DNA from: Corallium rubrum
Lineage: Eukaryota > Cnidaria > Anthozoa > Scleralcyonacea > Coralliidae
Direction: 5' to 3'
DNA: 64,000 nucleotides
Assembly (NCBI GenBank): GCA_964035015.1
Contig: OZ036002.1
Span: forward strand, 14,904,199-14,968,198
The notes below the pieces were generated by a model, which saw nothing but the letters and a program-made list of their open reading frames with translations, was not told the DNA's origin and searched no databases. The translations under genes were made by a program, and so were the position numbers. This document shows positions 56,546-64,000 of the stretch, piece after piece. Position 1 is the stretch's first letter. Each line of letters opens with the position of its first letter.

Positions 56546-57639
56546 TTAGGCAAAATGTTCAGTTATATTTTAACAACAAGGTTTTTATCTGTACAGATGT
56601 AATTTTGTTGAGTCTACAGGCACAAATTATGCCTTCGTTTGTACTGTTTCTAGGTTTGATTTTAACGGGCACAATGGCTTCGTTTGATTTGAGTTGCGTT
56701 ATACCCACACGCAGATAATGTCACAACAATATACACCTAACATTGAAAGTACATTTTATTCACAAACAAAGCAATTTGATAATTGATGGTAGTGATGGCA
56801 AGAAATCGCAGATGACATCTTATAAATTTCTACCTCACTCAACCATATATTTGCTGTTTTAAGTGAGCCTTTAAGGACAAACAAGAAACATTAAGTACAC
56901 AGAACTATCTTAGTTGTCTTACCTTGACAAAAGAATATCTCCTTCCTCAAATTAATTGAAATTCGCGACAGCAGAACAGATCGTTCGAGAAATGGTCACT
57001 GGCGTTGCGAGTTCACAAAATGCCATGTTCGTGGTGGTGTTGACAAGTACCGAACATTAATTCCGTACAACTTCCGTGCAAACGAATAACCCTCTGGAGT
57101 ATGGATGTAAATTGGCAGCAACTACGTCACAAAACGTCATAAAACTGGACAGAAATCCGTACGCCAATTTTCACATATCGAGATCTCGTCGACTATATAT
57201 ACATAGGTGCGCAAAGAGGTCTGGACACGAGACATGGTCAAGATTAGTGTGCTGCCTACGGCAGCAATTAACCGATTCACAGAAGAATTATTGCCACTAC
57301 ATCTGAGCCACTACATCTGAGCGTTAAACCTGAATGTTTGTATAAATGCGTCAGTGCGGTAAAGGCGAATAGATACAGAGAGTACTAAATCTATGCCTTA
57401 CTGCCTTACTGTGTCGTTGTTTATCGCCGTTGAATATACTATTTACGTGATACTAAACCACTTTCTACCTAAAGATAATATGTAGCAAAGGCGAAGGAAA
57501 TTGGAGAGCACCTATTGTGCGTAATAAATAAACACTTATCGTCTAACAGTTCGCTTGTACGCGGTGTCTAGATTGTTCTCTCAAAATCACTTTATTACCA
57601 ATAAATAACTGGCTCACTATACGATAGAAAACATAACTG
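56546..57639. other. Intron sequence, no gene seen
   Basis: Small ORFs at 56503-56718 and 57076-57306 have no family features. Nothing else found. Confidence 0.4.
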
Positions 57640-57879
57640 AAATAACGCAGTTATTTACCCTATAACAAAGACTAGGTAGACCATAAATAATTATAAAACC
57701 GAACATTTTCTCAGAGTCATCCCCATAGGAGAGTTTACATTTCGCAGTGATATAAAGTTTTGTAGTCACGCGCTTGGCTCGTGATATTCACTCCACGGGA
57801 TGTCGCTTGATGCCGTCTCACTATTCAGCGTGATGAAGGGCATCGCTAACACGTGGGGAACGGCTTACTCTATCATTAC

Positions 57880-58672
57880 TCGGGCTATCTGTGGTAGCCG
57901 AGTCTAGGTTTCGCGATTCTATTTTTTTTATTATTTTTTTTTTTTTTTAATTTTTTGCGACGCGTTATTAGTCCTCCGCGCGGCCGCTGGCGATATTGAC
58001 CAATAAGCTTTGCGAAACTGAGCCATGTGACTAACTGACCATATGCATGTGACCAGTGCCTTCTTTCTTTTCGAGTTTCGACTGAGTGAGTGAGCTTTTC
58101 GATTCCGTCTCGGATGTGTTTTGTTTGTTCACAGACATAGTTATTGGGCAGTAATGTCGCTGGCAAGTATCTTGATATTATTATATACACTTACAATCGC
58201 ACACGCCGTTCATTAAGTGAACTTGCAGGTGACACTTTCTTGGTAAACATGAAGCTGTGTAATAAGCATGTGTGGAAATAATACTTTCTTTCTTTGCTTT
58301 CCTGATGTCTGATCACTCGTCTCGGATGTGTTCTGTGTGTTCACAGACATAGTTATTGGTCAGTAATGTCGCTGGCAAGTATCTTGATATTATATACACT
58401 TACAATCGCACACGCCGTTGATAGTTGTGTTGATATTTAATACCTGAAGAGACTCGACATATGAACGCTGTGTACATGTGTGGAAATACGTTAATAAATA
58501 CAGGCAATCGTGTTTTGTTATTGCAAATTGTGTTTTCTATCGGAGAATTGGATTGTGTTTTGACTTTTGTCTGTGACCAATGTGTTTAATGGACTTTAGA
58601 TCTTAGCAGTGCATAGCAACTGTGATTTTGCAGTAGCCCGAGTGAACGCCTGACCAGGCGTCTTGTTACAAT
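57880..58672. mobile_element. Insertion in the left arm carrying signal-peptide-like ORFs
   Basis: Begins near ACTCGGGCTATCTGTGGTAG and ends near GCCCGAGTGAACGCCTGACC. The uninterrupted right arm reads GAACTATAATTTAATAATAG at this point. It contains two direct copies of a unit of about 90 bp, 212 bp apart (58108 and 58320: CTCGGATGTGTTYTG..). Confidence 0.6.
58154..58440 (+). other. Two tandem signal-peptide-like mini-ORFs
   Basis: 58154-58216 reads MSLASILILLYTLTIAHAVH and 58366-58440 reads MSLASILILYTLTIAHAVDS plus CVDI. Each is almost only a hydrophobic leader with an AHA cleavage-type end. They match the MWLA.. leaders at 29895 and 33726 at the DNA level (CTGGCA..ATCTTGAT.., CTTACAATCGCACACG). 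They may be leader exons whose next exons are missing, or repeat-borne relics. Confidence 0.35.
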
Positions 58673-58799
58673 ATTAGTTCGTACACGTTTGGGCAAAGTA
58701 CCGATCAGTGACGTATCTAGCATAAAACATAGAATACGTAGTTCAGAGCAACTGGTTTAAAATAACTCAGAGCTAGGAGCCAGGCTCGGCTGCTAGATC

Positions 58800-58990
58800 T
58801 TAGGTTTATTTAGGGTACCCTCAAACACCCCAATGGTACCTCGATTACCCCCGGGGCACCCCCAACGGTACAACAATTATCTCCAGGGCACCCCATCACC
58901 ACCAGGGTACCTCCAAATAACCCCAAGGGTTTCCCAATAACCCCCAGGGCACCCCCTATAAACTCACCCGGGGATGCCCTAAACTCCCCC
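58800..58990. repeat. Degenerate C-rich tandem repeats
   Basis: About eight units of roughly 25 bp built on GGGCACCCCCAA / GGTACCTCCAAATAACCCCA. Present only in the left arm of the foldback. Confidence 0.6.
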
Positions 58991-59165
58991 TATCATATAG
59001 TCATATAGTCATAGTACGTAGTCCTAAGACTGTAGGCCTTATCATATAGTCGTAGTCATATGACATAGTCCTGATGATTATAGTGCTAGCCATATAGTCC
59101 TAGTCATGGCCATGTAGTCATAATCCTAAGATATAGTCATAGTCATAATCCTAACTAAGACTATA
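58990..59165. repeat. CATATAGTCATAGTCCTAAG repeats
   Basis: Irregular ATAGTC-type units; a shorter inverted equivalent lies at 60120-60178 on the right arm. Confidence 0.6.
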
Positions 59166-59740
59166 GGCCTTATCTCCTTTTTATCTTCTTTATCATCTTC
59201 TTATCTTCCTTATCCTCTTTTTATCTTTCCCTTATCTTCCTTATCTTCCTCCCCTTTCTCTTTCTCCTCCTCTTTCTCCTCCCCCCCTCTCTCCCTTTCT
59301 CCTTCTCCTCCCCATCCCCTCTTTCTCCTCTTTCTCCTCCTGTTTCTCTTTCTCCTCCTCTTTCTCCTTATCCTCCTTTTTCTCCTCCTGCTTCTCCTCT
59401 TTCTCCTCCTCTTTCCTTTTCCCGCTCTTTCTCCTCCTCCTCATCTTTCTCCTCCTCTTTCTTCTCTTTCTCCTTTTCTCCTCTTTCTGCTCTTTCTCCT
59501 CTTCCTCATCCTCTTCCACCTCCTCTCCTCTTTCTCCTTCCCCTCCATTTTCTTCTCCTCCTCTTTCTTCTCCTCTTCCCCTTTCTCCTCCTCTTTCTCT
59601 TCCTCCTCTTTCTCTTTCTCCTCCTATTTCTGCTCCTCTTTCTCCCCCTCGTTCTCCTCATCTTTCTCCTCCTCCTCCCCTTTCTTCTCCTCCCTTTCTC
59701 CTCCTTCTCCCCTTTCTCTCCCTTTTCTTCCCCTTCTGTG
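59166..59740. repeat. Polypyrimidine tract (CTCCTCTTTCTC)n
   Basis: About 575 bases, nearly all C and T. ORFs of E/K/R or S/L/F low complexity on both strands are artefacts. Confidence 0.9.
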
Positions 59741-59795
59741 TTTTGGTAGCATCTATGAATAAATCTGGCAGACGCTACCAAAACGCATATTTTTA

Positions 59796-60119
59796 AGGAG
59801 GAGAAGAAAGGGGAGGAGGAGGTGAAAGAGGAGGAGGAGGAAGAGAAAAAGGAGGAGGAGGAGAAAGAGAAACAGAAAGAGGAGGAGAAAGAGGGAGGGC
59901 AAGAGGAGGAGAAGGAGAAACAGAAGGAGAATGAGGTGAGAAGAGGAGGAGAAAGAAGAGGAGGAGGAGAAAGAAGAGGAGGAGGAGAAAGAGGGGGAGG
60001 AGGAGGCGATAGAGAAGGAGAAAGAGGAGGAAGATAATGAAGATAAGGAAGATAAGGGAAAGATAAAAAGAGGATAAGGAAGATAATAAGAAGATAAAGA
60101 AGATAAAAGGGAGATAAGG
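59796..60119. repeat. Polypurine tract (GAGGAGAAAGAG)n
   Basis: The inverted partner of the preceding tract, about 320 bases of A and G. With it, it could form a very long hairpin or triplex-type structure. Confidence 0.9.
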
Positions 60120-60858
60120 AATATAGTCTTAGTTATGACTATAATCATTAGGACTATGTCATAGGACTACGACTATAGCTCTGAGTTATTTTTAACCAGT
60201 TGCTCTGAACTACGTATTCTATGTTTTATGCTAGATACGTCACTGATCGGTATTTGCCCAAACTTGTACGAACTATAATTTAATAATAGAGTAAGCCGTT
60301 CCCCACGCGTTAGCGATGCTGTTCATCACGCTGAATAGTGAGACGGCATCAAGCGATATCTCGTGGAATGAATATCACGAGCCAAGCGCGTGACTACAAA
60401 ACTTTATATCATTGCGGAATGTAAACTCTGCTATGGAGACGACTCTGAGAAAATGTTCAGTTTTATAATTATTTATGGTCTACCTAGTCTTCGTTATAGA
60501 GTAAATACCTGCGCTATTTCATGATTGGCTAATTCAGGGCAAAATTACTTGCACTTGATTGGTTCCTTGATCAACAGTATTTGCATGTGATTGGTCGCTT
60601 TGTTACTTAGCAACAGTGAACCTCAGAGGAAAACTATTAAGGTAAACTATTAAATGAATACACTAGAAAATTTACGAATTTTTGCCCGTGTTTGCAAAAA
60701 GAAAGCAACGGGCACAGCGATAGAGCAAGGAAAATAGGAATGTTGCCGAGCACCGACCGTGATAAGGTACATGTACTTCGACATTTTCTACTGTAGCTCT
60801 TGAACAATTTTGTCCGCTATATTATTAACACCTAATCGCATGAGTTCTCGTAATATTG

Positions 60859-60962
60859 AGGTTTAATTTCACTCGTGTTTTCAAAATCTCACAAATTACC
60901 CTCGTCGCTTCGCGACTCGGGCAATTTTGTAAAATTTTGAAAACACTCGTGAAATTAAACCT
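60859..60962. repeat. Palindrome with GTCGCTTCGCGAC centre, 0.14 kb before exon 5
   Basis: AGGTTTAATTTCACTCGTGT with TTTCAAAAT and complements. Belongs to the snap-back series with CTTCGC centres. Confidence 0.7.
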
Positions 60963-61105
60963 TAATTTTCCTTGGCTCCATGCGATTACCTATACAAATT
61001 TGAAAAATTGTATTGGATTTATAAAGTGCTTTAAATCTTTAAATGAACATCGATTCAAGTTTATTGAAAGGAAAACCGTGTAATGGATTTCTTTCTTTTT
61101 CTTAG

Positions 61106-61428
61106 TTGCTTCCGCCAAACAAAAAAGTAACCGATAATCTGATACATTTACCAGTACTTCAAGTTTCTGGACAGAAAGAGGATTTTCTCAAACCTGTCAA
61201 AGTTGAGCTTTCTTACTGCACTGCTGGTGTTGCCGATATTGATGTTGAATTTCTTCCTATTGGAGAAAGGCGACTCCTCTGTCCGGAATTTGGAGTGTTG
61301 CTGCAGAATGATAAGGATCCTAATTGTGTTGAAACACAGTGGAAACGTATGCCGACGAAAGATGCAACGATTAAACGAACCCGAGAGGATAGACTAAAAA
61401 TAAGCTTTTCTGTCCGACATTTTTGCAA
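61106..61428 (+). CDS. DD-ZU5 gene, rest of second ZU5 (exon 5)
   Basis: Reads LLPPNKKVTDNLIHLPVLQV, SGQKEDFLKPVKVELSYC, FLPIGERRLLCPEF, then LKISFSVRHFCK. P..K..d...lPVLQV...eDFLKPVxVxLxxC completes the ZU5 begun at the end of exon 4, and xxSVRHF is the usual exit into UPA. The acceptor TTTTTCTTAG/TTGC enters in phase 0 and the donor TTGCAA/GTAAGT leaves in phase 2, both fitting the neighbours. The frame is open across the full exon, so the gene tolerates the 23.2 kb intron at the sequence level. Confidence 0.85.
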
Positions 61429-61489
61429 GTAAGTATATACAGTTCATTTGGCTTTCCGAACAACATTTTTTAACAGTTTAATTTAATTT

Positions 61490-61740
61490 AATTGAAGTAA
61501 AATTAAGTCTGTCTGATTTGGAAAAACACTTAAAGTGAGAAAGTAACATCTTTGCGAGAGTAGGCTTTGAAATATTTATGTCATTAAAAATATTTGTTGA
61601 TTCCCAGTACCATGCATATGATAGCCCATAAAACGAAAATTAAATGTTATAATAACAAAAATGAACTGTTATAATAATAGAGTAACATTTTTTGCATTTT
61701 TTCGTTTCTTTTCTTCGTTGTTCCATGCATGTGTGAATAG
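61490..61740. repeat. Fragment of the GAAAGAAC..TTTTGCA foldback family
   Basis: AAGTCTGTCTGATTTGGAAA then AACACTTAAAGTGAGAAAGTAACATC resembles 38110-38170 (AAGTTTGTCTTATTTGAAAG). Second arm not clear. Confidence 0.45.
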
Positions 61741-61824
61741 TCAATAGAGATGTGGTCTGGAAACTCGGCAAACTTCAAAGTGCCTATATAATGAGCTGTG
61801 ATTTTATGTTGAACTGTATCTTAT

Positions 61825-62343
61825 CAACCTCGTTCCCAGGGCATTTTGCCTCCACGTTGGGAGGTCGGCGAAAATGGCCCTGGCATCGGCTGGGCGATTC
61901 TATAATCGGATTGGCCGGTTTAAAAACTTGATTAATTCAGATGCAGTGTAATTTATTCATCAAAATATGAATTGCAATAAATCCACTCTGCGAAGTTCAT
62001 CCAAAGAATTGTAACGATAGCTTTGGTTAAATTCAAGAACAACATTAGATATATGTTTCTTCCCGACATTTAAATGTATCCTGGATAATCGTGGGGAGTA
62101 TCATGATGAATAATGCTAGCCAGTTACATTTATGATAAAGGTTCACATGAGTGATTCGGCAGAGCGTTAAATATTTCTTATTTATTATTCATGTATACGT
62201 ATTATACAAAAACGAAACACAAAGACCGCATAAATTTTCTTGCCAAAACACCCCAAAATTCTGGGTGTCACGTGACCAGCCGATGCCAGGGCCATTTTCG
62301 CCGACTCCCAACGTGGAGGCAAAATGCCCTGGGGACGAGGTTG
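61825..62343. mobile_element. 519-bp TIR element with 9-bp duplication GTATCTTAT
   Basis: Ends CAACCTCGTTCCCAGGGCAT and the complement of ATGCCCTGGGGACGAGGTTG. TIRs extend about 75 bp (CCACGTTGGGAGTCGGCGAA). GTATCTTAT flanks both ends (61816-61824, 62344-62352). Same family as 4325-5873. Confidence 0.85.
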
Positions 62344-62359
62344 GTATCTTATCTTATCT

Positions 62360-62465
62360 CCGTGCACATCCTTTGTTTTAGGTTTATTAATATTTAAATA
62401 ATACGGTTGAGTGATTGAACTGAAAAGTTGCTATTTGATAATTCGTTCATTATAGTAAAATACAA
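62360..62465. repeat. CATAG-type MITE fragment
   Basis: TTTGTTTTAGGTTTATTAAT to TTCATTATAG matches the middle of the MITE at 13793-14099. Confidence 0.55.
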
Positions 62466-62550
62466 TGGTTCAATGAGTCAATGACCATCGTGCACCGTTC
62501 ACAAAAATGCATAAAGGCGAACAAAAAGATAGAACAAAGACTTTAGGTAA

Positions 62551-62691
62551 TATTTCAAATCCGAGTTAGTGTTCTGGACGTGGTTTCTAAATCCTATGTG
62601 CCGTTAACAATAGCGAGGCGCAGCCGAGCTATTGTTAACGGCACATGGGATTTGGTAACCAAGTCTAGAACACTAACGAGGATTTGAAATA
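62551..62691. repeat. Palindrome with GCGAGGCGCAGCCGAGC centre
   Basis: TATTTCAAATCCGAGTTAGT and GCCGTTAACAATAGC pair with their complements. Snap-back series, intron 5. Confidence 0.7.
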
Positions 62692-63284
62692 GCTTCTCGC
62701 ACATCATTAGATATTCATTGCAATGAGGGCAATCACAACGGACTAGTCGTCAAGCGCTTGTAGAGACAACGGGAAATTTTGTTTTAAAACAGCCAGGAGT
62801 TTTGGTTCGCAAGACGTTGGATGTATTGGATAAGATACATTAGATTATGTTGAATAGCAGGATCAATTTAGCCAGGACTGATATTGAGCAGATAAAATAT
62901 AGATGACAATTGGAATAATGTAGAACTTTACAAACTAAAGAAGACAGAAAATGTTAATGGTCGATACCGGAGAAAACAAAGCGTGAGGTGACTGTCTTGT
63001 ATACTTTTATATGTACTTCATAATATTATGAAAGGTAGATGGATGTTTAAACATCATTACTTCAATCAGTCTGCAAGCAACATCACTGTTTTAGTGCTTT
63101 TCGTGGGTTTCTGTCTGTCGTCGAATAACTTAAATTGCACCAACGTAAGTTTGGTTTCTTGTTAGTCTATTTTACTTGTAATATATGTATCGCATGTAGT
63201 CGCTTATATTGTGAAGCGCTGTTAGGTAAAAAAATCTGTTGTATTTGGAACTGGTTTCTATAGCGACAGAAAATTGTATTGGGA

Positions 63285-63350
63285 AATGATTTCTAAATAC
63301 AGCGTACTGTATTTAGAAATGTTTTCTAAATACAGTATTGAAATTTTAAA
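63285..63350. repeat. TTTCTAAATACAG inverted units
   Basis: ATTTCTAAATACAGCGTACT then GTATTTAGAAAT, then another TTTCTAAATACAG. The surrounding 62692-63567 has no gene. Confidence 0.5.
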
Positions 63351-63567
63351 TTAACATATGTATTGTTCTCGCACTTGAATTAATTGGTCTCTGGTTTAGA
63401 CTGGGTTTCTAGGTAAGTACATGTGACGTAAATCAAGCAACCGGATTGGCCGAAATGCTATGAATATCTATAATGATGTGCGAGAACTGAGTTTCCAGAC
63501 CATATTTTCAATGACTATGATGTGTGCATGTATAGGTATTTGTATATTTTGTCAAAAAAAGTACCTA

Positions 63568-63789
63568 AGGGGCCGTTCATATGAGGTCACCGGGATGATC
63601 TTATATCACGAAAACCTTATTACGACTATTTAAGAAGTGCATAGTGATATAACAAAATTGGCTTCGTTGTTCTAAGTATATTTAGCACACAGGGTATTTT
63701 AATTCTTTTTTGCAGTCGGAAAGATTTTTGTGACATAAAATTAGCCCATTACCGGGCTTGCTCGTTTCATGTGAACAGCCCTTCAGTTC
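63568..63789. mobile_element. GCCGTTCATA-type MITE, ends 40 bases before exon 6
   Basis: GGGGCCGTTCATATGAGGTC on the left and the complement-type CATGTGAACAGCCCTTC on the right. Shares CTTATTACGACTATTTAAGA and AAGATTTTTGTGACATAAAA with 36228-36477. Confidence 0.55.
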
Positions 63790-63828
63790 ACGTGAGATTT
63801 TTCAAACAAAAACACTTGCTTTTTGCAG

Positions 63829-64000
63829 AAGTAAAATAGCTGTGAAGAAGGACAAAGACGCTGACGTTGAAACTGGTGGAGACAACCAATCACCAGTACT
63901 GGGTATTCAAGCAGTTTGTTTGGCAGTGCTTGAGATGGGTGAATCAGTGGATAACTTGAAGCTGAATGCTGTGCTGGCTCCCAAGGGAAAGAGAGCACAA
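63829..64000 (+). CDS. DD-ZU5 gene, exon 6 (runs off the window)
   Basis: The acceptor CTTTTTGCAG/AAGT enters in phase 2 and reads SKIAVKKDKDADVETGGDNQ.., VLGIQAVCLAVLEMGESVDN.., LNAVLAPKGKRAQ. It is lysine-rich at first, then alternating hydrophobic and polar. It may be the start of a UPA-type or new domain; I cannot name it. It remains open to the last base, so the exon or gene continues downstream. Confidence 0.7.

Larger units (their letters stand above)
57640..60512. mobile_element. 2.9 kb foldback element with pyrimidine/purine arms
   Basis: The outer arms match in inverted form from 57645 (TATTTACCCTATAAC..) to 60507, sharing GACTAGGTAGACCATAAATA, AAGTTTTGTAGTCACGCGC and GACGTATCTAGCATAAAACA. 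Inner arms are a CTCCTC/TTTCTC tract (left) and GAGGAG/AAAGAG (right). The centre near 59765 is GTTTTGGTAGC..GCTACCAAAAC. The left arm holds a later insertion (about 57880-58672) that the right arm lacks. Confidence 0.75.

Noticed and set aside
59241..60148. Glutamate/lysine/arginine-rich and serine/leucine-rich open frames
   Set aside because: Read through the polypyrimidine and polypurine tracts; no domain, and the frames mirror each other.

Overview
The window looks like nuclear DNA of a cnidarian, most likely a stony coral or another hexacorallian. It is AT-rich and intron-rich, has GT..AG splice sites, and is packed with families I associate with coral genomes: Crypton-type tyrosine recombinases, RecQ-helicase transposons, 2A-bearing mobile ORFs, CR1/L2-like LINEs, Ty3/Gypsy elements and many snap-back MITEs. 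The organism call is inference from repeat content and domain types; no species marker is visible.

One host gene can be followed on the + strand. Six exons (12538-12840, 36696-36765, 37191-37528, 37634-37869, 61106-61428, 63829-64000+) have matching splice phases at every junction (1/1, 2/2, 1/1, 0/0, 2/2). They encode a death domain, a proline-rich linker, a ZU5 domain, a UPA-like/second ZU5 region and a further stretch that runs off the window. The death domain lies N-terminal to the ZU5 pair. Two introns are about 23.9 kb and 23.2 kb long and hold nearly all the mobile DNA described here.

Left part (1-12.5 kb, upstream or an earlier intron): a TIR element carrying a RecQ fragment, a 1.55 kb element with a 9-bp target duplication, a dead LINE, a large foldback element and a 377-bp CTGT array. 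Intron 1 (12.8-36.7 kb): a decayed Gypsy element whose 3' part and flank were tandemly duplicated, a dead Crypton that split the duplicated LTR, a truncated LINE, and repeated signal-peptide-like ORFs. Intron 3-4 (37.9-61.1 kb): a three-level nest of TIR elements; a Crypton recombinase gene that still reads open; a complete-looking 9.1 kb DNA transposon inside that gene; a remnant with a 2A motif next to a protease-like fragment; and a 2.9 kb foldback with polypyrimidine/polypurine arms.

The main discovery is the 44540-53645 element. It has a perfect 9-bp target duplication, TIRs built of 16-bp tandem subrepeats, a two-exon RecQ-like helicase, and on the opposite strand a five-exon, about 992-residue DDE-type transposase with no visible frameshift. 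I place it near the helicase-encoding Academ lineage (AcademH) from memory. A third copy of the terminus sits inside it just after the helicase gene. At least six elements of this window, with different termini, carry exact 9-bp target duplications.
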